Part shown: positions 52,360-64,000 of the stretch, piece after piece
Position numbering within the stretch: position 1 is the stretch's first letter
Layout: each line of letters starts with the position of its first letter
Assembly (NCBI GenBank): GCA_012861695.1
Contig: JAAOOA010000002.1
Coordinates: 24,799,398 to 24,863,397, forward strand
Direction of reading: 5' to 3'
DNA length: 64,000 nt
From: Trematomus loennbergii
Lineage: Eukaryota > Chordata > Actinopteri > Perciformes > Nototheniidae
Program-made: the position numbers and the translations under genes
The notes under the pieces: generated by a model
Databases searched by the model: none
Told to the model about the DNA's origin: nothing
The model's input: the letters and a program-made list of their open reading frames with translations, nothing else

Positions 52360-54171
52360 TGCTTTTAACACACTTCCCCATCTATTAAACTTGTTTTTGT
52401 ATCCATCTCTTTTATGGCCCCTTTTATTTTCAGTTTCTCCCGCTCCTTCTCAGTCCTCTCCCTCCCATCCGTCTTTTGTCCCCCTGTGTAACTTATCCTT
52501 CTGCCTCACCCCCTTTCTCCCCTTCTTTCCTCCCACATATCTACCACCTCCGTCCCTACTTTTCTGCTGGCTGCCTTTCACTTCCTTTTTTTAATTCTCT
52601 GAAATGTATTACTGTCATCTAGTGTTTAGAAAATGAACCACAGCTGTCTTATATCTTCTCCTGTAGTTATAAAAAACAATTCAACATCAACAACAAACAT
52701 CCATTCACTTCCACATTAAAGGAGTGTTTTCTTTGTTTGCTCCAGTGTTTAAAGTCTTGCACAAAGTTAAATCACTGCACATAAAATAATTAACAATCTG
52801 CAGGGCGTGTCCAAAAACCTTAATGACTTATTTAGTTACGCAAACACCAACTGACCCCCATAATAGGCAGGTATTGCTCTAGTTATTAAAAAAAGGATTA
52901 TGAAGCATCAAAGACTCCCATCAAGCACTAGCCGCGCTTTACCTTACAGTAACACTAAATATCAAATTATGCACAAAAAGTTATCATATTGACAAATCTC
53001 ACATTTTATTACATATTGCAACTTAATTGTACTTCTACGTTTTCAGCCATTTATTTTAGACTGTACATGTCTAAAATTACCATTCCTTTATCCTCCTTTG
53101 TAGATCACAAACAACCAACTATGCCATGGCTGTTCGCTATAAAATAATATATGTATATGAATAGTAAAATAATGACTACAGATAAAAAACTGATTCAATT
53201 CCAGGATCAATTTTAGGAAAAAAGGAATGATGCAGTATAACATCATTTTGTCTACCATGTTGCAACTGGACTGTGTTGACATATTTCCTATAAAAAAGCT
53301 ATTGATAGCAAACAGTAAACACCCAGTAGATGCACATGAATTTGTTCGTTTTATTATTTGCTCATAGATAAGGGGCTCTATCATGCAGACAGGTTTCACA
53401 TTAACAAACTGAGGAAGTGAGGTTTGAGCTCCGGGGCAGAAATCACACGAAAACACCCTGACAGATAATACATAGACATATGTATATATGTATAAGACAT
53501 ATTCAGCACTTTATAAAAAAACGTAATGGAAACTGTAAAATTACATTTTAGAGGTATTTGTGTGTTATTTTCCTAAAGTGTATTACCTCACACCACATTT
53601 TCAATGACATATCTTGGCTCTGCTACTAGCAGTAACAACCTAACCCAGACTATGAAAAGTTAATCTTTTAGTCAAAAACAGCAACAGACATCAGTTTATA
53701 GGCATATGTAAACTACTATTGGATGCCTGGATTTAATCCAAGCATACATTCAGGATTGTACAATTCAACTGTTACAAATCAGTTTACACTTGTTTGTTTG
53801 TTTTGCATCTGTAATGTCAAAAAGGGCGTGATGCATTCTCCAGCAGCAGCTCACACTCATTCTAGTATGTACTCTGCCTGGGGCATCTCATGATGACGAT
53901 GATAAGAAATGTAGGTGTACATTGAGCGCTGGCCAATTCATACTGGAAGAAACTGTACATTTTATGACACACCACCTCTGTTTTAAATGAAGGGCATTGC
54001 ACAAGATCCTGAAAATGTTTTGCAATATTTAACTGACAGGGAGAAAACTTGTAGAAACAACATGGGCAGTAAGATCTGGGTGAAAGGTTACAGCATTTTA
54101 GAAACTGTTCCTCGTAGGCTGTGTTTGGATCTGTTTGGATTGCATAGTTTTGTTAAATTATACAGACATGC
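52360..54171. other. Non-coding DNA with pyrimidine-rich start
   Basis: The plus strand stays pyrimidine-rich to about 52600. The Ser/Pro/Leu-rich frame there (52346-52594) is compositional. The rest is AT-rich with no recognised features. Confidence 0.5.
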
Positions 54172-54395
54172 CTACACAGTAAATTTCTAAAGTAGAGTAA
54201 AGAGTAAAATTGACTCAAATTGAATAAAATGTTACTCTAAAAATATTACATTTGGTCCCAACCTATATAGAGTAAAATGTACTCTTTGTTCAGAGTTCTA
54301 TTTTTAGAGTTCATTTTACTCTATTATGTGCTTAGATTTGACTCTGCTTAATGGTTATTTATATGTAGTGTATATTAAAAACAACTCTACTGCCA

Positions 54396-54503
54396 TTTTA
54401 CTCATAATAGAAGGTAATTTTACTCCCAATAGAAGGTAATTTTACTCCCAATCGAACGTAATTTCACTCCAATAGAAGGTAATTTTACTCAGAATAGAAT
54501 AAA
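54396..54503 (+). repeat. 22-bp minisatellite, about five units
   Basis: Five tandem units related to TTTTACTCCCAATAGAAGGTAA, 21-22 bp each, with substitutions in each unit. The array is part of the surrounding MITE. Confidence 0.9.
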
Positions 54504-54561
54504 TGAACCATAATGATCTTTACAATAAAAAGGTCAATAAACCAATGTGCTTAAGGAACAT

Positions 54562-55078
54562 GAGTGGGCGTGTGTGAAGCTGACCATTGAGCGGCCCAAC
54601 CAAGCAAGGAGGCAGAGGCAGAGAGTTCAAATACAACCCGGTGTGGGCATTTATTCCTCTTTGTGATACATGATACACAGCCTCAATATGACTGTCTCAC
54701 GTGAACACAGTCACCAGCACCAGGACTCACACACACACTAACAGGAAAACAGAACCTAAATACACACAGGACTAATCAAACCAACAAGACACAGGTGAGG
54801 AGGGAGGAGAAACACAGGGCACCAGGTGAACGCAATCACCAGCAACAGACAAGACGGGAGGGGGAACACTTTTCAAACTAAAACAGGAAACAGAGACAGA
54901 CAAACTAAAACATAGACAGATAGTGACTAATATATGCATAAATTACATATAACCACATGCTTCCTGTGCAATGTTTTAGCATGGAATAAATGAATATACT
55001 TCGCCAATAATGAAGCTATATAATCCGTAACGGAGACCGAGATCAATGGCCCCAGAGATCACCTCCGTTACAGAGTGG
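54562..55078 (-). mobile_element. Inserted element, LTR-like, flanked by GAGTGG
   Basis: A 505-bp segment (54568-55072) is flanked by perfect 6-bp direct repeats GAGTGG (54562-54567 and 55073-55078). Its texture is unlike the AT-rich host MITE. On the minus strand it begins TGTAACGGAG, and a 9-bp hairpin (GTAACGGAG...CTCCGTTAC) lies at this end. Its interior resembles the GC-richer part of a Gypsy-type LTR. The other end (ACACACGC) is not a canonical LTR end, so the LTR reading is tentative. The direct repeats support insertion. Confidence 0.5.
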
Positions 55079-55231
55079 TCATGGTTTAACTCCAATAGAA
55101 TTGACTTTGCATTTTTGATCGCACTCTAGAAGCTATGAGTAATAAATACACTCAAAAATGATTAAATATCACTATTTCAGAGCAAAATAGTAATTACTCT
55201 GAAAAAAATACTCACCAATATTTCCTGTGTA

Positions 55232-57185
55232 ATGACTATTTCTTCAATGCTAAGTAATTTGATTGCCATCTCTTATTGTAAACAGGTTATTGTTACATGT
55301 AAGTGCCTTGATAGTCCTAACAACACAGATGGCAGTCATTACAGTTATCATTTTTAATGAATACAAATACAAGGCATAGTGTCTCTATATGCCTACTCCA
55401 CGGGCTGCCCTAGCAACAGTCTGCTGAAACAGCTTTCTATGAGTTATAAGGAAGATCTCATCGTGTGAACAGCAGGCCCAGATGTCTGACTGTCAGGTAC
55501 TTGAAGGTTAATGCTACATTTGTTGGGTGAACTATTCATTTATGCGAGCGATTATTGCACGCATCACCTGAAGTTTCAGTTCAATAACTTTCTCAAGCAG
55601 CCAAGGATTTATCTGGAAGGACTTGGATGACTACATTTACAAAAAAGAGTTTCAGTTTCAAGGGTGTAACACCTGTGATTAAAGAGAAATCTGGAACAGG
55701 ACTGAGGTTAGCATTAGGAAAAGGAATATAGTTAATGAAATAGAAGGACTTTTTGCTTGAGAAATCAGTGGAGTGCAAATTCAGTGGAGGATGACAGAAT
55801 ATGTGGAGTGACTCGGTTAATCTGACTCGAGCAGGAACATTATTATACCAGGATTTGGGTTTCGGGTGTGGCGGTGACCAGCCTGGTGCAGCGAAATTGG
55901 AGCCAGGCAGCCAATCGTGACAGAATACAGAGCACGGACTTGTGTGTCTAACCATTGCCCAGAGGTACAGAGCTGCGGATCCCTTCACACAGCCATGAGT
56001 GCCAACTGGGATTTGAAAGACATATGAGCAGCCGCAGGGAGCTGGAGGAGGGAGTGTGGGGCAGAGCTAACATGAAGGAATTCGAGGAGTTTCGACACAA
56101 GATAGGCTGCAGTGTTTGGGATGAGTTGTGGGTCCTGAAGAAAGTGCTTCATGGGCCGTCTACAGGAAATTGAAGTAGGGATACCGAGGCTTGGAGCCCT
56201 GCGGAATGCTTGCAGTGGATTCATTTGGTTTGATAGATGATGTAGACTATAGAGCGTAAACCTGCAGGATCAGGTGGTAGATATAATAGCACAACTTTTA
56301 TGAATGACACTAAAATTCCAGGCAGTCAGAGCAGAAACATGGTTTGATCCATAATCGTTATAATACATCTTCTACATTCTGTCCATTCAGTTCTAAGTGA
56401 GGAGAAGAAAAACCTCGACATCGACATAAAATGAGGCTTCGGGACAGAGACAGCTGTGATCTGCCAAGTTATGACTTAAAGCAGAATACAAAGGCATACC
56501 AACAACAAATCTGATTTCTACATTCTCAAAACTCCTTATAACAAACTGATGAAAGAATAACCACAGTACTGCACAGGTTCTTTATAGGTTTATAGTTAAA
56601 TGTTATTTGCAACAACTGTGTGTCTTTTTTGGCTGAAAGATTGCTGTTTTAACTGTGCAATCATTCATGGTGGATAACCACTGCACGTTTAGTTCCAACA
56701 CAGTAGTAAATGATTAGTTAATTCAGTCTATTCAGTGCTTCACTATCAAGTGCGCTAGCTCAGCTGTTAAATTGACCTTTTTTCATTAGCATATAATTGA
56801 ACGTTGCAGTTGCTGCATTGTACCAGAGGGAGAAGAACTGTTGGCTCTATAATTGTAATTTTTACAACATTGAATTAACCAAAGGCTGAATAATTTTAGG
56901 AGAGATAGTATTATTTTAACTGGTCATCATCATGCATAAAAGGAAGAAAACTTCAAGTATTCAGAGGACATAATGCTTACCTCCGGTGTAAGGTTGGAGG
57001 GAGCAAGACATTTCAGAGAGTGATGCCTTGTCGGTTTGTGCGGACTGATGGGCATACAGATTAATGGTTGTGCGGAAACTCTTAAAGGTGTAAAAGCTGT
57101 ATAGAGCCATCCTACACCTTGCATTAAGTATTACACATATTAGCTGTTTAAAGAAGGCTGGCAGTTTATTGGTTAGTGCTACCAA
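55232..57185. other. Non-coding DNA, no gene recognised
   Basis: About 2 kb without recognised genes. A minus-strand frame of 131 codons (55593-55988) and a plus frame (55955-56173) have no known domain. 55860-56200 is somewhat more GC-rich. Confidence 0.45.
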
Positions 57186-57192
57186 ATTACTT

Positions 57193-57742
57193 GTAATTAC
57201 TGCCTGGTACGGCAGCTGCACCGACCTCAATCGTAAGGCTTTACAGAGGGTGGTGAAAACTGCACAGCACATCACCAGGACGGAGCTGCCATCCATGGAG
57301 GACCTTTACTCCCAGCGGCTCAGGAAGAAATCCCTACGGATTATCAAAGACCCCCATCACCCCAGCCACAAACTGTTCTTTCTGTTGCCGTCTGGCAGAC
57401 GTTACCGCAGCATCCTGGCAAAAACAAAAAGATTTGGAGACAGTTTTCTTCCCGCGGGCAGTGAGACTGTTAAACAATTGAACTGCTGAAACAATTTCAA
57501 AACATTCATCTGCTACTTAGTAATATATCTACTATCTAATATATATCATTCGAATAACTTGTATATAGACTCGTACTGCACTATTCCACATACTCACTTT
57601 ATTTTAGAACTATTTTTCTTTTTGTATTACTCTTACTATCTGTATTATTATTATGTTGCATTGTTGGAGAAGCCTGTGACATAATTACGACTTACTCTGC
57701 TATGTCAGTTTGACAATAAAGAACCTTGAACCTTGAACCTTG
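57193..57742 (+). mobile_element. LINE 3' fragment (L2/Rex1-like), third copy
   Basis: Plus-strand copy of the family at 32513-33250 and 37446-38207, truncated at the codons for ITAWYGSC. The coding part keeps RKALQRVVK, SMEDLYSQR and LLPSGRRYR, then shifts frame by one extra T in the GDSFF region, so the C-terminus is altered. A 3' UTR of about 250 bp follows, ending AATAAAGAACC and a tail of CCTTGAA units. ATTACTT occurs directly before (57186-57192) and after (57743-57749), a likely 7-bp target duplication. This copy therefore gives a clean view of the element's 3' end. Confidence 0.88.
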
Positions 57743-57749
57743 ATTACTT

Positions 57750-60700
57750 AAAAAGACCAAAACCAATCTCCAACCAATTCTCAATACTAACCCACTTCCC
57801 TGTGGCAATCTGGCCCGAACCCATCTGTATGTATGTATTTCATTTTAAATGTATGTCATGGATAGACACTTTCATCTTACCAAAGAGTAATTTGTTTTTA
57901 ACAGCTGGACACTATCATTTCTAGCAATCTAACTCAGACATGAGTAAATAATGCATGTGTTTGGGACTAGTTTTAGCTGCAGATTCACTGCTCTGGTGAG
58001 TATTTACAGAAGCAGGATGGTGTACATGGGATGACTCAAAATGAGCAGTGTCCAATCTTTATTGTAAAGTAATAAAGGGAGAAATCAGCCAGTGCTCTGA
58101 GGCTCACTAATGTGTTTCAAGCGTTTTTGAACAACAACAGAACAGCAATAAGGCACAAAGCAATATGCTATATCAGGCTTTCGCTGCACAGGCAGTGCTT
58201 GTTTGCGGGGTCAATTCATTGTTTTGAGATGCGGACAAAAAGGAAAACATGATTTATTCTTTAATATTGTATTGCACTTCACGTTTGTTAAATGAGTAGT
58301 TTATGGATTAAAGGTACTGTTTCTACCACACAACCAAGCACCAACACCGAGTTCACAAGCCTCTGAGATTCCTTCCTCATATCACCAAAGTCCTGCAATA
58401 ATACAAATCTCGATCTCACGGTTGAGATATGAGGTGCGCCGCTGGGACAATCCAGAGCAAAGATTGCCTTCTTGTCTGTAGATTGTTCGGCAGATTGATA
58501 GAACGAGTGAGCCATTTTACACCAGTGTGCTTTTCTCAACACTATAACACTTTTAATTTCTCTGCATTACGATATAATAGTTGATCTATTATCCATTATT
58601 CTTCAATTGAATTCAATGCTATTTGCCCTGTTAGAGCTTGTATTTCCCTTTAGGCTTAGTTCATATAAGTTCAGAGCACACACACAATCTTTATCACTGT
58701 CTCTCCTCTAAAACGCACACAATCCTTCACGCCCACAGACATCCGCAACCATGCACGGACATACCCAAGCTGAAGGGAGCACAGTGTTTCAGCAGCCTAC
58801 TGTTTTGTCAACGTGAGAACCTGAAATAGAGATACCCTGCTCTCCGTGGAGATACAACCATGGACACATTAGCCCACACATGCACCGTCACCAACATGAG
58901 GATGCTCGCAAAAACACACAGACCTAAACAAACTTCAAACTCAGTCCTCTTTAGACGTGAGTGGACACCTACCCACACACATTTGTGCACACATAAAGAT
59001 GAAGTGTGTGCAGTCGGATTTACTCACACGTGGGAGCAGATTTATACACAACACAAAAACAATGCTCTAAGCTTTGATGACATACACATACATTGAGATT
59101 CTGGCTTGATAAAGTTGAAGATAACGTGGGGAAATTGACCTACTCCCTAGACATGCAGAGACACAAAGTAAGAAGTGGATAACGACATGTGGGGCAGAGG
59201 CTTCGGGTGATCTTCACTAAAACATTGTGTTGAGCTGCTTTACTCGCTGCTGTCGAGCCACTCCACTGACAACTACACCAGCATGTTCTGCATTTTATAT
59301 TTCCATCTTAGTGGCATCCCTTTGAGCTGTGCTCCAAGCCTACTGCTGTTGCCTAGGAGCTGCCACAAATGGAACTTATTTAACTGGTGAGAAACAAAAA
59401 AGCATTTTTATTCACACTATGGATCATTTAAACATCTTAATGAAGCCACATTCAACGTGCCCATTTGTACGAGAAGTCTGTCTCAGCGCTTTATAGTTGC
59501 AACTACAGCTTTATATGCGCCATTTCAAAACCAAAGCACTTTCCAACTTTCGGTTCATTAAAATGAATGCCGCAATGTTCACCCTAGGATAAAACATAAG
59601 AAACACTGCTGTTGAACTGGTGTAATTCTATAGCATGCCTTTTTTGATTTTTCCTCATTATGGTAAATTGATGCCAAAGCCAAATGTCTCCATAATGTTC
59701 AAATGTTACAAAAGATGAGGGGGAGGTCAATACTAGTACTTCGTGTATGTATAAATCCCACAGCTATTTTACCACACAGATCAAGCAGTGTAAGCCCTGG
59801 GGGAATGGTCATGAAACGATTCCAGGTAATGTGTGCTAAGCGGTTCAGATTGAAAGCAAACATAGATGGATTTTACACATCAAAAGGTGACGCCAAGATG
59901 GATCAGTTTGCCATTTCTGGAAACTTTCCCAATCTACAAAGGCAAACAGCAAGCCGCTACGCAGAATCAAGTGTGTGAGAGAGAAAATAAACATACAAAA
60001 ATGAATGCAAAGTGACATATAGGAGTGAACGTCCACTTATCCAGTTACAGATTCACAATTTCAAGTTTCCATTTAGCTGAACAGATATTATGTGATGATT
60101 TGAGCAGATGCTGTGAGCAACCAGTTACACTTTCCAAATGAGCAAGGGAAGTACATTTATGGCCCCTTCTCCCTTGGGCCTCCCCGAGCCCAGCATGGAA
60201 CAGTAAAAACCCTGCAGGGATGATTTCAAGGGTGGACGCCGGCATCATTTCACTAGGGAGAAAGGATGGAGATGTAAAGCTGTTACTGACTCAACATGTT
60301 GAGGGTGAGGGAGGATAGTGGTAAACAAAGCCCTAGACAGTTTCCTGAAGCATCAGTTGGGATTGCTGCTGCACAGACACTGAAAGTGATTTGTAAGGAC
60401 TTGCCCTCACAAAAAAATCATGCATATGTCTGTATCTGTGTTGAGATTATTAGTTTCAAGGTGCCATAAATAGCTATTTCTGTACTGGCTAGAAAACACC
60501 TTTACTGTACTATAAGGGTATTAAACTAGGGAAATCATACTTTCCTCTGAAAATAGAAAAGCAACAGAAATTAATGGGTAACTGTCTCAAAATATCTATT
60601 CTTAGTTATTCTTTTGTGTGTAGTGATAATGAAAAGAAAATATGTGTTTTGTCTAATTGGTTGTACTACCTCAATTCTGCCCACTCTCCTGCTCATTACA

Positions 60701-62875
60701 GTAAGATCTACCTCCACACATGCCAAAGAAGAATACACCAGAACAACCTTGAAATATGAGTTCAACCCTGAAGTATTATATTTTATAATAAAATACATGA
60801 TTTTGGCGCCATGTTGCATGAAAATGAAGATACTGTAAGGGATGTGGTGAGAGGAAGATAAGAGAGAGAACATTTCAGCAATCTCTTAATAAGATGCAAG
60901 CTTATACTCAAAAAGCAATTACTCCTTTTCAGTATGAAATAAAAGCATGTTCTCCCTTCTTTGTCAGCGCAAATATTCTATTGTTGTATGGTAGACTTCC
61001 TCTTTTGTCAGTATATATTCTACCATACAGATGTCGAGGCGGAGGCTAATTGGGTATAAGTTTGTCTTGTTGATCGGCTGACTACTCTAAACTCCAGACA
61101 CTCAATCCCTGACCCTTTTCCACAGGTTCCTGCTGTGCAGACAAACCAGTAAAGCATCTGGCTTCTCCTGATGAATTTAATTATTTATGATAGGGTGTGC
61201 TGCCACATAAGTCCAAATTCTCCTGAGAATTATTCTGTTATGTGAAGTCAACCATTTAGGCGAGGATGCGTCTGGAACAAAGAGTCTGCTAGACAATACA
61301 ATACATTTGCCTCAACGAACAAAGTGTTCGCTGGCAGAGCAAATGTTTTCATTTATTGTCAAAAATATGTTAAGAGGTTCAGATAAGAGAGCTGAGATAC
61401 TTTGAGCATGATCCCGCTTTGATCCCATCACATGGATGAGTGTTGTGATTATTTTCCAGATATATAACAAGTATTTCATTTGGGTTGCAGTGAAGTGGAA
61501 CTTGTTGAGGATTGTTGTTTGTGGAACATCAAAGTCAGTGTCGGGACTTTCCGAGCACAGACAGATCTCAATAGAACCATAATCAGTCAGTTAAAAATCA
61601 TCAAATTATACACTTCATAATATAAAATCCAAAACTCTGGGATGTTTTAAGCTGCCAAAGCTTATTTTAAATAATACATCATGGGCCTCAGGCTACTGGT
61701 ATAGCCTTAAAAATCTGTAAAAGATCAATACTGTTCATGTTTTATACATTTAACTGCCCTTTTTTTGTTTGGTACATATTTTACTGTTTGGAAAGTCATT
61801 ACAGTAAATGCAAATTTAGGAATCCACCCACCACTGAGTCCCATGAGACTTTATGAAGTGCCTCGTTCATGTATCAGGTCGACACCTATGCTATATGTAT
61901 GTTTGGTCCAAAAAGTTCACAACCTTTGATATCGGTCGTTCCTTTTCGCTTTTCCCACCTACATGTATACATTCTTGCCCTGTGCTGCCTGGCTGTCAGA
62001 TAACATCATCTGTGGGGAATTTTCCAGTAGGCTCCTGGATGTTTACAGAGGACACTTGTGAAATTGTGTAATGGTTCAACTGTGAACGTGTGGTGAGGAG
62101 GTTATGCAAGAGCATCTCTCAGGTCTGATTCATGCGTTCTCAGATCTGCATGAGTGTGTTTGTGTATTTGTTCAGGAAACGGTGGTACTCTGAAAATGGT
62201 GGAGTTGAGACACCTTTCTCTTCCCCTCAGCGTATAAACACACATCACTTACATTCAAAGTCTTGGAGAGGCACTATAGCGAGGCCAAGCGAGTGGGAAG
62301 AATATAAGATTGAAAAGTGAACGCCCACATGCACATAAACACCTGCAGAACCGCCTGAAGAATTTCAGTTTTTACTAAGAAGGTCAAAACATAGACGTGC
62401 GTGTTGTGGCAATGATTCAGTTCCCCGATGGAGGGAAACACATTTGCCTTTGCAAACCTTGATGTGGGGGAGCTAATTGCAAATACAAACATGAACTCTC
62501 AGGCTCCCCTTATGCCCAGTCGTGTTTGTTCAGGCAGTCATTTGCTTTCCTCTATGTCCCCACTTTTAAATGACATACATAAATAACTAATAACAAAAAA
62601 ACATCTAAATCCTTACTTATCTTTATGAGAATATAATTACAAAATTGAGCATTACATTGAAGGTAAAATAAATGATACAGAGTTATTGTGTTCTCTCCAA
62701 ACACTGGGATTCTGTATTTGACTGGATATCACTACTGAGTGCTCAATATGTGATAATTGTATTAAGTCGTGACAATATTATGGGGATTTATAAATGTGCC
62801 CAATGTATTATTTTTCAAAGGAAGATTCCCTTATCTTATGGAAACCCATTTCCCCAGAGTAGAAGAGTAGTCGAA
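57750..62875. other. Non-coding DNA, no gene recognised
   Basis: AT-rich, single-copy-looking sequence. Frames are short, and none has a recognisable domain or a convincing exon with splice sites. No repeat boundary I can support. Confidence 0.5.
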
Positions 62876-63047
<172 letters not shown>

Positions 63048-63109
63048 AAACCTAGTAAATAATAATAAAAGGTCTCGGTGACAATGTATTGTGAAGAATA
63101 GGTGTAGTT

Positions 63110-63665
63110 ACACCAGCGACATGGCCCAAGGGATGGAAATGTCAGTCTGTCAGTGGGTCTGTTGATTTGCCAAACTGAAATATAGGTATGAGATGGATTG
63201 CCATTATATTTGGTACAGAGTTTGACCTTTATAGCCCCTCAGGATGAATTGTCAAAACTTTGATGATCATTTGACTTTATTGTAGGACACGTGTCTTCAA
63301 TAGGAGCTCCATGAGGAGAGTTGCTGCAGGTCGTCAGGAAAATGATGGTTTGATAATGGGTATTTTTCCCCAAAAAAATGTATTATGGGTCTGGCAGATA
63401 TGGCAGGTTAACAATGGAGATGCAATTTGGTCATTGCACTAACAAGGGGGGGTGGCACCCCTCTACAATTGCCTACTGGTGTTAGTGATGATTAGCTATT
63501 GTAAGCATTGTTACACTAAACCAAGATAGTAAAAAATATCAACATGACACTTGTTCAACAACATCATGTAATTTGTTGTTGATTAACATTCCCATTTAAC
63601 CTGAGGCACCGCTATAACTGAGCTTCACAGAGTTGCTAGCATGGCTGTATACTATATTCCATGCT
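63110..63665 (+). repeat. Degenerate dispersed teleost repeat
   Basis: Phrases in order (GGGATGGAAATGTCAGTCTG, GATGGATTGCCAT, TTTGGTACAGA, GGATGAATTGTCAAAACTTT, AGGCACCGCT, GAGTTGCTAGCATGGCTGTA) match a widespread repeat family I remember from several teleosts. Its transposon class is not clear to me. Internal parts are missing or diverged. A small fragment of the same family lies at 46925-46985 on the other strand. Confidence 0.45.
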
Positions 63666-64000
63666 TGGTCTTGTTTTCATAATGCACAGAAAAGTCCCAA
63701 CATGTTTTCTTTATGTGAAACTTGAATCTTACTTATTTTGTTTTTTACTTGTTGGCACAAACACATATTTACATAACAACAGGGAGTGTTTGTTGTAAGC
63801 TGATGCTTTTATTTTTCACACAAGAAAGAAATAAAGCGGAGAGAAGAGATGAAGAAGTTAAAAGACTGTTTGTTGTTTGTTTCAGTATTGTGTCAGAATT
63901 CAACCTTTTTAAATTACTACAGGCAGATGTTCGTTTACAATGATGGATTACATTTTCCAACTGAATAAATAGTGGGCTGTGAGCATGTGAGAATACAGTA
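63666..64000. other. Non-coding DNA at window end
   Basis: Short frames only (for example 63722-63943 plus), with no recognised similarity. Nothing else supported. Confidence 0.45.

Larger units (their letters stand above)
54172..55231. mobile_element. Non-autonomous TA-flanked element, interrupted by another insertion
   Basis: Left end TACACAGTAAAT (from 54172) and right end TACACAGGAAAT on the opposite strand (ending 55231) form inverted ends with TA at the outside, as in Tc1/mariner-like insertions. Both flanks of the interior share ACTCCAATAGAA-type phrases and many AGAGTAAAAT/ACTCT motifs, which supports one element. It contains a 22-bp minisatellite (54396-54503) and a second element (54562-55078). 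Without that insert it would be about 550 bp. No coding capacity. Superfamily tentative because the inverted match is short. Confidence 0.55.

Noticed and set aside
54396..54503. Spacer-like array at the 22-bp repeats
   Set aside because: The units are directly tandem with no spacers, so it is a minisatellite.

Overview
The window looks like nuclear DNA of a ray-finned (teleost) fish. It is AT-rich and almost free of coding sequence. It has very long (GT)n microsatellites, several clades of LINE fragments with microsatellite-like 3' ends, a Sushi-like Ty3/Gypsy LTR element, a tRNA-derived SINE and several non-autonomous DNA transposons. This mix is typical of fish intergenic DNA or long introns. 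I recognise no host protein-coding exon, rRNA gene or functional tRNA gene. All recognisable coding sequence belongs to broken retrotransposons.

Layout. 1-10124 is unique-looking DNA with one LINE 3'-end relic (about 3700-3880). 10125-11992 is a 5'-truncated LINE on the minus strand with a largely open reverse transcriptase (RT). 13114-14328 is a second, unrelated LINE RT on the plus strand, broken by two stop codons, and a 460-bp inverted-repeat element (14359-14820) abuts it. 18903-19293 is a TTAA-flanked MITE. 20.4-21.9 kb holds two (GT)n arrays. 24544-26216 is a 1.66-kb element with 82-bp terminal inverted repeats (TIRs) and perfect 8-bp flanking repeats.

31211-39451 is the most structured region. 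A unit of about 3.3 kb occurs twice in direct orientation (31211-34471 and 36143-39451). Each copy carries the same LINE 3' fragment and the same solo LTR with the same CTGAA target duplication. Between the copies lies a 1.67-kb piece of a Sushi-like LTR element (LTR 3' part, gag, protease start) with several frame breaks.

Further right are a LINE 3' end (44.6-45.0 kb), a (GT)n array (47.45-47.74 kb), a SINE (48.7-49.1 kb), a hAT-type MITE (49619-50219), and a perfect 36-bp hairpin with a 4-nt loop (52284-52359). A MITE with a second element nested in it lies at 54172-55231. A third copy of the LINE seen in the duplication (57193-57742), a fourth (GT)n array (62.88-63.05 kb) and a degenerate dispersed repeat (63.1-63.7 kb) complete the window.

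No genes work together here. The interest lies in the order of insertions, recombinations and duplications, and in two structures (the perfect hairpin and the A-M-A' duplication) that could be recent rearrangements or assembly artefacts. Family names are given from remembered family features and could not be checked by search.
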